Shown here one piece after another: positions 1 through 7,439 of a stretch of DNA of 48,891 bases; the first letter of the stretch is position 1, and every line of letters begins with the position of its first letter. Origin of the DNA: Arthrobacter silvisoli (GTDB lineage Bacteria; Actinomycetota; Actinomycetes; Actinomycetales; Micrococcaceae); the NCBI RefSeq assembly GCF_003369445.1, contig NZ_QRCU01000011.1, positions 1 to 48,891 of the forward strand, in the 5' to 3' direction. The notes below the pieces were generated by a model that saw only the letters and a list, made by a program, of their open reading frames with translations, made no database searches and was not told where the DNA came from. A program made the position numbers and the translations under genes.

Positions 1-548
1 CGCAGCGCCACGTCCTGGGTGCCGCCCAGCTGCGGGGAGGCCAGGGTCTTGCCCTTCAAACCGGCGGCTGAGGTGATCCCGGGTTTGACGACCAGCTGCG
101 CGCCGCCGGCGGCGGCACCGGCGATGATCCGGATGGACTCGCCGTTGCTTTTGACGAAGGAGTTGATGGCCGGGTTCGGGCCGATGTAGGTGGCGTCGAT
201 CGCGCCGGCGTTCAGGGCCTCGATCGCGGCCGGGCCGGCGTTGAAGACCTGGGTGCTCAGCTTCGTGGCGCCGAGTTCCTTGGCGATGAATCCCTTGCTG
301 ACCCCCACCAGGGCCGGGGCGTGGGTGACGTTGCCGAAGTAGCCCAGGCGCAGCTCGGCGGCCGGGGAGGGCGCGGCTGCCGGGGCGGCGTTGTTCCGGG
401 CGACCGCCGAAGCGACCGCGGCGCCGCCGCCGACCAGCAGGGCCAGGCCGACGGCGATGCCCACTTTCAGGCCGCGCCCGGCCTTGGGCTTGTTGCTCTC
501 ACCGGCAACGATACGGGTAGTCGAGGTGTTGTCGTGGGGTGATGACAC
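1..548 (-). CDS. NitT/TauT-family ABC transporter substrate-binding protein (3' end missing)
   Basis: The leftward gene begins at GTG (bases 548-546), preceded by AAAGGA eight bases upstream, and runs off the left edge, so about 182 residues are present. The N-terminus is a short polar stretch, then one hydrophobic segment (residues about 29-46, VGIAVGLALLVGGGAAVAS) that can act as signal peptide or anchor. The mature part starts with LRLGYFGNVTHAPALVG, followed by GPAAIEALNAGAIDATYIGPNPA, the typical opening of SsuA/TauA/NrtA-type binding proteins for aliphatic sulfonates, taurine or nitrate. The usual family length is 310-350 residues, so roughly the C-terminal 40-50% lies outside. No lipobox Cys is visible. 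Ligand unknown; the permease and ATPase genes should lie to the left. Confidence 0.8.
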   Translation of the reverse strand, partial: MSSPHDNTSTTRIVAGESNKPKAGRGLKVGIAVGLALLVGGGAAVASAVARNNAAPAAAPSPAAELRLGYFGNVTHAPALVGVSKGFIAKELGATKLSTQVFNAGPAAIEALNAGAIDATYIGPNPAINSFVKSNGESIRIIAGAAAGGAQLVVKPGITSAAGLKGKTLASPQLGGTQDVAL

Positions 549-936
549 GGGGAAATCCTTTGGGAGAGGGCAGGCCCATATGACGGCCTGGGCCATGAAC
601 GGAGGTGGTTGGAAAGCCCGGGAGGAGGTCCCCTGCCCGGGCTGGCTGCCTTGGCTGGATTGAGATTACGGTCACCGTTTCATGGCCACAACGGGAAACG
701 ACACGTGCTGTCACCGGGGGACGCCGACGTTAATCCGTCGTCGCCCGGGGTCATGGGAGGACCAAGTTCTTCATGCAGGAGTGCGTCCTCCCTGGGGCTC
801 CGCCGCGGCCGCCGACTGGCAACCCGGGCAAAAAGCCAGCAGACTGGACAGGGGGTAGTCAGGGGAGCGGGCGGAACCCGCTCCCGCCGGATGGAGAGGC
901 CCCGTCATTCCAACACCACATCGCCGGATCAATCCG
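549..936. other. Intergenic region with two hairpins between divergent genes
   Basis: I see no convincing gene here. Reading leftward, the 5' leader of the binding-protein gene contains an inverted repeat AGCCCGGG/CCCGGGCT (615-622 and 636-643), a possible attenuator or stability hairpin. Further out are an inverted repeat CGTTTC/GAAACG (676-681 and 695-700) and a short palindrome GACACGTGCTGTC (700-712), which are candidate operator sequences. Toward the rightward gene there is a 9-bp perfect stem GGGAGCGGG/CCCGCTCCC with a CGGAA loop (863-871 and 877-885). No clear SAM or other known riboswitch core was recognised. Confidence 0.45.
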
Positions 937-1593
937 TTGATCCGCAAATACCTCAGACCCGGCCGTCCCGCTTCCTACGAGGCGGGGAACCTCGGCGACC
1001 TCAGGCCGGTCGAACCGGCGGCTTGGCGCGAGGGCGTGCCGCTTATCGGCGACGATCAGGTCTACGTGATGAAGCGCGGGGCTGTGTACCACCGCAGGTG
1101 GTGCCCCTCTGTGGCCGACAAATGGGGAACCGCCCCCAGGGGACTGCTGGTGGCAATGCTTGCCGACGTCGGGGCGCGCACCCCCTGCAAGGAATGCGCC
1201 CGCCTCGTGAAGGCGGCCAGTGCCGCAGCACAGGAACAGCAGATTCCGCCCCGCACGGTACAGCAAGCCGGTCCTGCACCTGGGGTCGTCCCACTGAAGG
1301 CTGTCGGGCTCGCCCACGGAATCCTCTTCCTGGCAGCGGCGGCGGAACATCGGGGCCGGCTGAAGGAGACCGCCGTGGAGCCGGCGACCCCTCTGTACGT
1401 CGATGGCCAGCGAGCCGGCATGCTCGTACGTTTGGACGCCGGCCGCGCCGAGCCACTACTGGTAGTGCAGATGGACCCGCGGGCCACGTTCCGGGACGGA
1501 GCGTACCAGGTGCGCCTGCGTCACCCGCTGCGGCGGTCGGCGAGCAAACCCTTCGCGGTGGCCTGCATCGAACCGGTGCCGGAGGCGCAATAA
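937..1593 (+). CDS. Hypothetical protein with an Ada-like YHxxxC...PCxxC metal-site motif
   Basis: The reading frame opens at 859 and contains no ATG or GTG before TTG at 937, so the start is uncertain; no strong ribosome binding site is visible. An internal ATG at 1069 is a possible shorter start. The product (up to 218 residues) has a segment VYVMKRGAVYHRRWCPSV followed about 30 residues later by RTPCKECARL. This H-x3-C...C-x2-C spacing resembles the small zinc-binding motif found in Ada-type metal-binding domains and in the tail of some nucleases (GxxYHxxxC...GxxPCxxC). The remaining 120 residues match nothing I know; no signal peptide or membrane segment is evident. Function unknown. Confidence 0.6.
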   Translation: MIRKYLRPGRPASYEAGNLGDLRPVEPAAWREGVPLIGDDQVYVMKRGAVYHRRWCPSVADKWGTAPRGLLVAMLADVGARTPCKECARLVKAASAAAQEQQIPPRTVQQAGPAPGVVPLKAVGLAHGILFLAAAAEHRGRLKETAVEPATPLYVDGQRAGMLVRLDAGRAEPLLVVQMDPRATFRDGAYQVRLRHPLRRSASKPFAVACIEPVPEAQ

Positions 1594-2047
1594 CGGGGGC
1601 TGCCCGCGTAACCGGCCTGCCGCCGTCGTACCCGGAAGGAGTCAGTCCACCATGTCGGGGAGGAGCGCCCCGTCGTCATCGGGCATCGGCATCCTGGACG
1701 TGGAGGGTTCCTTGCCGCGGCGGAAGTACAGTGCCGGTTCCGCGGCGCACTGGCGATTTGTGCTGATCCTGTCGCTTGAAGCACCATCCCACGTCCACAA
1801 GTTTGAACGTCTCGTCCGTATTTTGAATACGAGGAACCATTGGCCGCACGCGGTCGCATTGGGAAAGTCCGCCCGCATTCCCGGAACGGCCCTAGTCAGC
1901 CGGGCTCCTTGCCCTTTAGGTTGGTTTCCAACACGGTGTGGCGGGTATCACTCGCAGTCGGACAATGATGTCCGAAGCGAGCCGCTGCGTTCCGGACCCG
2001 TCGAGACCTTGCGGGCGTTCAGCCGCCCGCCGTTCAGGAGGATACGT
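1594..2047. promoter_or_regulatory. Leader region of the DUF1508 gene with a palindrome and two strong hairpins
   Basis: This 454-base stretch carries no supported gene. It holds a perfect palindrome CGTATT-TTG-AATACG (1817-1831), a likely repressor operator. A large stem follows: CTCGC and TCGGACA (1951-1955, 1958-1964) pair with TGTCCGA and GCGAG (1969-1975, 1977-1981) around an ATGA loop. A second stem GCGGGCG/CGCCCGC (2011-2017, 2024-2030) ends six bases before the AGGAGG ribosome binding site at 2036-2041. The hairpins lie within 100 bases of the start codon and have no T-run, so leader structure fits better than a terminator. That reading is inference. Confidence 0.5.
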
Positions 2048-2425
2048 ATGACCGGTATGTTTGAAGTTTTCATCGACGAGGACGAGAGCTTCAAATTCAG
2101 GCTCAAGGCGCCGGACGGGACCGTGGTGGCCGTTTCGATGTCCTTTCCCGACAAACCCGCCGTGGTGTGCGGCATCCGCGACGTGCGCGAGTATGCCGGA
2201 ATGGGCCTGATCACCGATTTGTGCCCGGAGGTCCCGGTCCACGGACCATTACCGGATGGCCCGGCGGCTCCAAGGCAGCTTGCCCCTTCCGCCGCTCCGC
2301 TGCCGCCAGCCCCGCAGCTTCCCGTACCGCAGCGCCTCCACGGTCCACTCCTGCAGAAGGAGCGGGCTATCCGGCCCTGGCACACGGGATCCGCAGTGGA
2401 CTGCCCCGGCATGGTGGAAGCCTAG
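2048..2425 (+). CDS. DUF1508 (YegP-like) protein with Pro/Ala-rich tail
   Basis: ATG at 2048 follows a perfect AGGAGG (2036-2041) at ideal distance, so I use it rather than the open frame that extends upstream to 1652. The product is 125 residues. Residues 1-57 (MFEVFIDEDESFKFRLKA, then DGTVVAVSMSFPDKPAVVCGI) match the DUF1508 beta-hairpin fold: FEhy.D..g.fRFRLKA.NGevia.Se.y.sKaa...GI. The C-terminal ~65 residues are rich in Pro and Ala and look unstructured; a late frameshift cannot be excluded. DUF1508 proteins are small cytoplasmic proteins of unknown biochemical role, often stress-associated. The structured leader upstream suggests post-transcriptional control. Confidence 0.72.
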   Translation: MTGMFEVFIDEDESFKFRLKAPDGTVVAVSMSFPDKPAVVCGIRDVREYAGMGLITDLCPEVPVHGPLPDGPAAPRQLAPSAAPLPPAPQLPVPQRLHGPLLQKERAIRPWHTGSAVDCPGMVEA

Positions 2426-2427
2426 GT

Positions 2428-2454
2428 GCAACAGGCGCAACAGGCGCAACAGGG
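2428..2454. repeat. Three tandem 9-bp repeats
   Basis: GCAACAGGC is repeated twice perfectly (2428-2436, 2437-2445), with a third copy GCAACAGGG (2446-2454), immediately after the DUF1508 stop codon. It lies between convergent genes and has no coding role. Slippage-prone microsatellite; function unknown. Confidence 0.8.
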
Positions 2455-2486
2455 GAGTCGGCACGGGGAGCCTGGTCGAAACGCGG

Positions 2487-2915
2487 TCACTCCGCCCCGG
2501 GTTCGAAATGGCCGCCCATCTGTGTGAGGGCGCCATACAGGTCCGGCACGCCCCACCATTCGACGGCGCGGCCCCCTTGAAAACGCAGGATCTGGATCGA
2601 CACCACCGTCAGCGGTTTGCCGGTTGCTGCGACGCCTACAAACGGCCCTGTGTGCGTTCCCCGCCACGTCACCCGGGCAGCGACCTTGTCGCCCTCCACG
2701 ACGGTGTCTTCGACCGTTCCCGTGAGGCCGGACAGGGCCGCATGCAGTCCCCGCATCCAGAAGGCAATCCCGGGGAGGCCCGGCGCCTGGCCGGGGAATG
2801 GGGCGTGGTCCACAATGTCCGGGTCTACGGTCTCCGCCAGCGCATCGCCGTCGTTGGCTTCGACGGCGGCGATAAGCCGCACGTACGCCTGCCGCAAGTC
2901 ATTGTTGTTGCCCAT
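2487..2915 (-). CDS. SnoaL-like ester cyclase family protein
   Basis: ATG at 2915 is preceded by GAGGAGGAACC, a strong ribosome binding site, so I prefer it to the longer open frame starting at 2990. The product has 142 residues, normal for the NTF2-like SnoaL family. It starts GNNNDLRQAYVRLIAAVEANDGD, then VDPDIVDHAPFPGQAPG, then FHxAL-type helix (MRGLHAALSGLTGTVEDTVVEGDKVAARVTWRGTHTGPF), and ends with IQILRFQGGRAVEWWGVPD. This arrangement (acidic loop DHAP.PGQ.PG, GDKVAARvT.rGTH.G) is that of polyketide cyclase-like ester cyclases. Cytoplasmic; the substrate cannot be told. It lies 87 bases downstream of the Pol IV gene on the same strand, so co-transcription is possible. Confidence 0.85.
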   Translation of the reverse strand: MGNNNDLRQAYVRLIAAVEANDGDALAETVDPDIVDHAPFPGQAPGLPGIAFWMRGLHAALSGLTGTVEDTVVEGDKVAARVTWRGTHTGPFVGVAATGKPLTVVSIQILRFQGGRAVEWWGVPDLYGALTQMGGHFEPGAE

Positions 2916-3002
2916 GGTTCCTCCTCGCAGGGCGCGCCGCCAGCCGGAACGGCTAGCACCAAGTGTGGGCGCCGCGGAGCAGGTGGACAAGGGCCGACGC
3001 CG

Positions 3003-4076
3003 TCACCAGCCGCCGCGCGTCGGCGTGTGTCCTTTCCGGGCATCGTCCGGCATGGCCATTTCGGCACGCAGGCCAAGGAGCCGGATCGGTCGGCCCGTTT
3101 CGATGACGGTTGCGAGGTCCAGGGCCCTCGCGAGGACTTCGTTCCGGTCGAAGGTTTCCGGGACCTTTTTCGCATGGGTCGTGGTGAGGAATGGCGCATA
3201 CCGGATTTTCAGGGTGAGCCCGATCACCGGCCGCCCTTCGGCCACGACATCCTCCAGGACGTGCGCCGCCAGCTCCCGCACGGCGTCCTCCACCTCGGCA
3301 GGATCGGTCAGGTCGTGCTGGAAGGTGGTCTCCCGGCTGTGCCCACGGGCAACCCAAGGGGTGTCATCCACCACGCTGGCGCCTTCCCCGCGTCCAAGCT
3401 GCGCGTACCACGGGCCCATCCTGGGGCCGAACTCCGGAACCAGGTCCTGGGGGTCGCACGCGGCGAGCTCGGCAACGGTGTTGATGCCGTGTTTGGCAAG
3501 CCGGGCCGAGACCCTGGAACCGACGCCCCACAGCTCCTTGGTGGGGCGGCTCCCCATGACGTCGAGCCAGTTCCCGGCGGTCAGGCGGAAGACGCCGGCC
3601 GGCTTACCGAAGCCGGTGGCGACTTTGGCCCTGACCAGGGTATCGCCGATGCCAACGCTGCAATGCAGTTGCGTCCGCTCCAGGACGGCGGACTGCACCT
3701 GCCGGGCGTAGGCCTCCGGATCCTCGGTTTCGACTCCCACAAAGGCCTCGTCCCACCCCAGCACCTGAACCGTGGCACCGGGTTGTTCGCGCAGTGTGGC
3801 CATCACCGTTTCGGAAGCCGCCAGGTACGCCTCGAAGTCGACGGGCAGGATCACGGCGTCCGGCACCTTGCGCGCGGCAACACGCAAGGGCATTCCCGAA
3901 CCCACGCCGAACGCCCTGGCCTCGTAGGAGGCGGTGGACACCACCGCCCGTTCCGTCGGGTCACCCCGCCCGCCCACGATGATCGGCTTGCCCGCAAGTT
4001 CCGGCCGCCGCAGCACTTCGACCGCCGCGATGAACTGGTCGAGATCGACGTGCAGCACCCACCGGATTCCGCTCAC
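3003..4076 (-). CDS. dinB: DNA polymerase IV, DinB2-like (Y-family translesion polymerase)
   Basis: The start is taken as GTG at 4076 (GGAG lies just upstream); the frame extends further but loses similarity. The product has 357 residues. It begins VLHVDLDQFIAAVE, giving metal ligand D11 and the residue after F15, then YEARAFGVGSGM (finger residues), and the palm motif GWDEAFVGVE with D109 and E110. The thumb helix-hairpin-helix region (VMGSRPTKELWGVGSRVSARLAKHGI) and a little-finger domain follow. The steric-gate position (Phe13 in E. coli DinB) is Ile16 here, as in mycobacterial DinB2, where a Leu occupies it. The C-terminus (MPDDARKGHTPTRGGW) lacks a QLxLF-type beta-clamp motif. Translesion synthesis, possibly with ribonucleotides, is the likely role. 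No LexA box was seen upstream. Confidence 0.9.
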   Translation of the reverse strand: MSGIRWVLHVDLDQFIAAVEVLRRPELAGKPIIVGGRGDPTERAVVSTASYEARAFGVGSGMPLRVAARKVPDAVILPVDFEAYLAASETVMATLREQPGATVQVLGWDEAFVGVETEDPEAYARQVQSAVLERTQLHCSVGIGDTLVRAKVATGFGKPAGVFRLTAGNWLDVMGSRPTKELWGVGSRVSARLAKHGINTVAELAACDPQDLVPEFGPRMGPWYAQLGRGEGASVVDDTPWVARGHSRETTFQHDLTDPAEVEDAVRELAAHVLEDVVAEGRPVIGLTLKIRYAPFLTTTHAKKVPETFDRNEVLARALDLATVIETGRPIRLLGLRAEMAMPDDARKGHTPTRGGW

Positions 4077-4210
4077 GGCTCCAGTGTGCCCTAAACCCCG
4101 CCGCCAGGCATCGGGTCCGGTAGGGGTTCTCTGGGCCCCGGCAGGCGGACCGCTCACTGGCGGCCTTCGAGACGCTCGACAGAGTTGTTCCGGCAATAAC
4201 CGGTGCCTGC

Positions 4211-5833
4211 TTACGCCGAGCCGACCTCCCGGCGGCGCACAGCGAGCAGGGCGAGAAGTGTCAGGGCTGCGGCGATGCCGAGCATCCAGAACCCGTCGCC
4301 CCAGTCCGTTCCGGCAGCGGTGGTGACCGGTGAGTGCGTGAAGGGCGAGAGGTCCCGGACTGTCTGGTCGAAGCCGAGCATGCTTCCGTAGATACCGACG
4401 ACGACGCCGAGGCCCAGCAGTGCCCATCCGGCCGGAATGGTGGCGCGCGGCCAGATGACGAAGACCGCGGCCGGGAGGGCGAGATAGATCAGGGCGGCCG
4501 GGAGTTGGTTGACCGCGGTCAGCCACACCTCACCGACCGCGCTCGACGTGTCGCCGGAAGCGACGAGGGAGAGCCATGCGCCGAGAGCCGTGAACGCCAT
4601 GACAAGTACGACTGAAGCCGCGCCCAGACCAAGGAAGCTCCCGAGCCAGCGCACGCGCCCTACAGGGCGGGACAGGACCTGCTCTGCCGTGCCGGCTGCT
4701 TCTTCCTGGCGCAGCCTCAGCACGGCTTGGAGGCCACAGGCAGCGGCAAGGACACCTGCCACTTCGAAGAGGGCAGCCACGAGGAGTTGGGTCATGGAGG
4801 TCCCTTGTGCCTCGATCATGGAACGGAGGACCGCGGTAACCTGGGGATTGTCAGTAATCGCGGATTGTATTGCCGATCCGAGGGAGCCGGTCAGAACACC
4901 TGTGGCCAGGCCGCCGACGCACCAGCCAACGATCGCGCCCTGTTGGAGGCGCAGCGCGAGGGTGAACGCGCCGCGCAGGGTGGATGGCGCGTCCGCCCGC
5001 CCTGCCCGGCCGGTGAGGATGCTCGCACCAACGTCCCGCCGGGCCATGACTGCGGCCACCGCGGCTGTGCAGGCAACTCCAAGCGCGAGCGGCAGGAGCA
5101 ATGGCCACAGCCGGTTGCCCGTGTAGGCGAACGTCTGTTGGCCCCATCCGATGGGCGAGAGCCAGCTCGGCCAGGCAGCGGTCATGGTCATGCCGTCGGC
5201 GCTGACCTCGCCCGTCGCGTCGCCGAAGCCGCGCAGCAGATAGGCGACCATGGCCAGCGCCGAAGATGCTCCGTTGGCGCTGCGGGAAGTGCTGAAGAAC
5301 TCGGCGGTCAGCAGCCCCACGCCAAGGAACGCGAACCCGACCGCGCCTGTGGCCAAGCCGGCGACGACCGAACCGGCCGGATCAAGCCCGCCTCCCACGA
5401 AGCCAAGCGCAGTGGCAATTGCGACGAGAATGTTGGCGGCGATGCCGTGGAGCACTGTTGCCGCAAGCGGAGCCCAACGACCGGCCGCCGTCGCGGAAAC
5501 CAAGTCGGCGCGGCCGGCCTCCTCCTCGGCACGTGTGTGGCGCACGGCCATGAACGTGTTCATGAAAGCGGCGAGCAAGGCAAGGAACGCGAAGATCTCG
5601 AAGAACGTGAAGGAGCCGAGCTCCGGTCCGCGGGCGAGGCCGCGAAGCAGCAGGATCGCCGGGGTTGCCGTCGCGAGGCGGAGGATTTCGGCGCGCGCCG
5701 CCTCATCACCGAAGGACTTCGCGATGGCAGCGACGGCGAAGAGTGCCAGGACGCCGATCGAAAGGACCCAGCTGGCCAGCTGCCATCGATCCCGGCGCAG
5801 CCGCTGCCGGTACAGGATCCAGAGTGCTTCCAC
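4211..5833 (-). CDS. ABC-2 type multidrug/polyketide exporter permease
   Basis: The gene starts at GTG 5833, one base after the TAA of the ATPase gene (GCC TAA G GTG), so translation is probably coupled; an upstream in-frame ATG at 5911 would overlap the ATPase and is not used. The product (540 residues) begins VEALWILYRQRLRRDRWQLASW and holds about a dozen hydrophobic segments in two similar halves (each starting with a LaxxLRQ/LRR-type amphipathic stretch), as in the tetronasin/polyketide-antibiotic exporter permeases. It should form an export complex with the adjacent ATPase. The substrate is unknown. The small C-terminal end (RRREVGSA) is cytoplasmic and positively charged. Confidence 0.87.
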   Translation of the reverse strand: MEALWILYRQRLRRDRWQLASWVLSIGVLALFAVAAIAKSFGDEAARAEILRLATATPAILLLRGLARGPELGSFTFFEIFAFLALLAAFMNTFMAVRHTRAEEEAGRADLVSATAAGRWAPLAATVLHGIAANILVAIATALGFVGGGLDPAGSVVAGLATGAVGFAFLGVGLLTAEFFSTSRSANGASSALAMVAYLLRGFGDATGEVSADGMTMTAAWPSWLSPIGWGQQTFAYTGNRLWPLLLPLALGVACTAAVAAVMARRDVGASILTGRAGRADAPSTLRGAFTLALRLQQGAIVGWCVGGLATGVLTGSLGSAIQSAITDNPQVTAVLRSMIEAQGTSMTQLLVAALFEVAGVLAAACGLQAVLRLRQEEAAGTAEQVLSRPVGRVRWLGSFLGLGAASVVLVMAFTALGAWLSLVASGDTSSAVGEVWLTAVNQLPAALIYLALPAAVFVIWPRATIPAGWALLGLGVVVGIYGSMLGFDQTVRDLSPFTHSPVTTAAGTDWGDGFWMLGIAAALTLLALLAVRRREVGSA

Positions 5834-5834
5834 C

Positions 5835-6818
5835 TTAGGCTCCCGCCCCCGCGGCCGCACGATGCCCGCGATGGCGACGGGCGCCGTCGTGCGCTTCCTG
5901 CACCGGTTCAATGACCTGGTCCCCGTAGTGGCGCAGGAACAGTTCCTCCAGCGACGGCGGGGCGACGAGGAGGTCTTTGACCCCCAGGGTGCCGAGCAGA
6001 GGGAGCACTTCGTGGACCCTGTCGGAATCGGCGCCGAACTTGACGCGGCCGTCGGCGACGACGAGGTCGTGCACTTGGGTGAGGGCCGCGAGGGCGTGGG
6101 TTTCGACGCTGTCCGCCGAGAAGGAGACTTCCGTCCGGGTGAGGTGCCGGAGGGTTTCGAGGGTGCCGCCGTCGACGATCCGCCCGGAGCGGATGATGCT
6201 TACGCGGTCCGCAAGATGCTCCACCTCGGACAGGATATGGCTGGAGAGCAGCACCGTTGCACCGTTCTCCTGCACCAGCCGCCGGGCCTCCCGCATGAAG
6301 ACGGCCTCCATGAGGGGGTCGAGTCCGCTGGTAAGCTCGTCGAGGAGGTAGAGCTCGGCGTCTGTTGCGAGGGCGGCGATGAGGGCGACCTTCTGCCGGT
6401 TGCCCTTGGAGTAGGCACGGCCCTTCTTGCTCGGATCGAAATCGAAGATCTCGCACAGCTGTTTCTTGCGACGCTTGTATCCTTCGCGGTCTTCGGCGCG
6501 CCCGCTCAGTCGTGAAAGGAGGTCTATCGCTTCTCCGCCGGAGAGGTTGGGCCAGATGCTCACGTCGCCTGGCACGTTCGCGACGCGCCGGTGGAGCGCG
6601 ACGGCGTCCGCCCATGGGTGCAGGCCAAGCACCGTAGCGGTGCCCGACGACGCGCGCGCGAGGCCGAGCAAGATGCGCAAAGTGGTGGTCTTCCCGGCGC
6701 CGTTGGGGCCGAGGAAGCCGTGGATCTCGCCGGCGTGGACTTCGAGGTCGAGGCCATCGAGGGCCTTGACGCGGCCGAAGTTCTTGTGGAGGTCGACAGT
6801 CTGGATGACGGTGTCCAT
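5835..6818 (-). CDS. ABC exporter ATP-binding protein (DrrA/antibiotic-export type)
   Basis: ATG at 6818 gives 327 residues. Walker A is GPNGAGKTT (about residue 36-44), the Q-loop region is VANVPGDVSIWP, the signature is the degenerate YSKGNRQKV (instead of LSGGQ), Walker B is LYLLDELTSGLDP, and the H-loop is LLSSH. The Leu in DELTSGLDP replaces the usual Pro; Glu is kept, so ATP hydrolysis is expected. The C-terminal ~90 residues are the regulatory tail common in DrrA-like exporters (SLEELFLRHYG). It pairs with the permease encoded directly downstream. No ribosome binding site precedes the ATG; instead a promoter ends six bases before it, predicting a leaderless message. Confidence 0.92.
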   Translation of the reverse strand: MDTVIQTVDLHKNFGRVKALDGLDLEVHAGEIHGFLGPNGAGKTTTLRILLGLARASSGTATVLGLHPWADAVALHRRVANVPGDVSIWPNLSGGEAIDLLSRLSGRAEDREGYKRRKKQLCEIFDFDPSKKGRAYSKGNRQKVALIAALATDAELYLLDELTSGLDPLMEAVFMREARRLVQENGATVLLSSHILSEVEHLADRVSIIRSGRIVDGGTLETLRHLTRTEVSFSADSVETHALAALTQVHDLVVADGRVKFGADSDRVHEVLPLLGTLGVKDLLVAPPSLEELFLRHYGDQVIEPVQEAHDGARRHRGHRAAAGAGA

Positions 6819-6853
6819 GGTGTGAGCGTACGAAGCTTTCGCTGTTCTGTGAA
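6819..6853 (-). promoter_or_regulatory. Promoter for a leaderless ABC exporter transcript
   Basis: Reading leftward: TTCACA (6853-6848), a 17-base spacer, TACGCT (6830-6825), six bases (CACACC), then the ATG at 6818. The -35 matches TTGACA at five of six positions and the -10 fits the actinobacterial TAnnnT form. Transcription would start at or next to the A of ATG. Confidence 0.6.
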
Positions 6854-6980
6854 CGTCCCAAAGGCCCTTGCGCGCCAGGAAATTCCGTAGCAAACAATTC
6901 CGTCCGTCAGCGCATGCCCAAACAGGGCCTTGAGGCCTTCCTTCCTCGCTTCGGGATGCAACGGACCTTACCCTGTGGCT

Positions 6981-7418
6981 ATGAACCAGCGGGGAAGAAA
7001 TTGGCACGGGCAGCACAAAGCGGAGCTGACCCGGGGCGAACGCGCCGCGGACGTACTCCGCAACGGAATGGGCAGCTGGACCTTCGTCGGGCTGTTCATG
7101 GCGTTCATGGCGGCCTGGGCGGCGATCAACACTTACGTGTACGGTTCCCAGGCATGGGATCCGTACCCCTTCATCCTTCTGAACCTTTTCCTGTCCATGT
7201 TGGCGGGCCTCCAGGGCGCAATCCTGCTGATTGCCGCCAAACGCCAGGACGCCATAGCGGCCGCGATGGCCCAGCACGACTACGAGACGGATGTCCTTGC
7301 AAAGTCGGAGATCGACCGGCTCATGGCCGTCAACAACGAGCAGCTGAAGCTGTTGGAAGAGCTCCGGGCCCTGCTCGTGTCGCAGCGGGGGGACCGGGGC
7401 TCACCGCATGCGGGATGA
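6981..7418 (+). CDS. DUF1003 membrane protein
   Basis: ATG at 6981 (MNQRGRNWHGQHKAELTRGERAAD) gives 145 residues; the open frame extends to 6930 but the extension is unlike the family. The core GSWTFVGLFMAFMAAWAAINTY is the first membrane helix, and DPYPFILLNLFLSMLAGLQGAILLIAAKRQ, the second, is the signature of DUF1003. A charged C-terminal helix (QHDYETDVLAKSEIDRLMAVNNEQLKLLEELRALL) probably forms a coiled coil in the cytoplasm. There is no clear Shine-Dalgarno; a TACCCT lies six bases before the ATG (6969-6974), so this message too may be leaderless. Function unknown; the gene diverges from the exporter. Confidence 0.85.
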   Translation: MNQRGRNWHGQHKAELTRGERAADVLRNGMGSWTFVGLFMAFMAAWAAINTYVYGSQAWDPYPFILLNLFLSMLAGLQGAILLIAAKRQDAIAAAMAQHDYETDVLAKSEIDRLMAVNNEQLKLLEELRALLVSQRGDRGSPHAG

Positions 7419-7439
7419 GGAATCCGTGCGGGAAGCTGG

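Noticed and set aside
609..1766. 385-residue reading frame overlapping the Cys/His protein gene
   Set aside because: Low-complexity Arg/Gly/Pro-rich translation typical of a shadow frame in GC-rich DNA; no start site or family.
1861..1873. GGGAAAGTCCGCC as another box near the DUF1508 gene
   Set aside because: It contains AAAGTCC but points away from the gene and lacks the second half-site; no -10 fits.
2256..4094. Long rightward frames of 612 and 364 residues opposite the Pol IV gene
   Set aside because: They are antisense to clear dinB and SnoaL coding sequence and match no family.
4077..4210. LexA-type SOS box upstream of the Pol IV gene
   Set aside because: No TCGAAC-N4-GTTCGA or similar palindrome was found.
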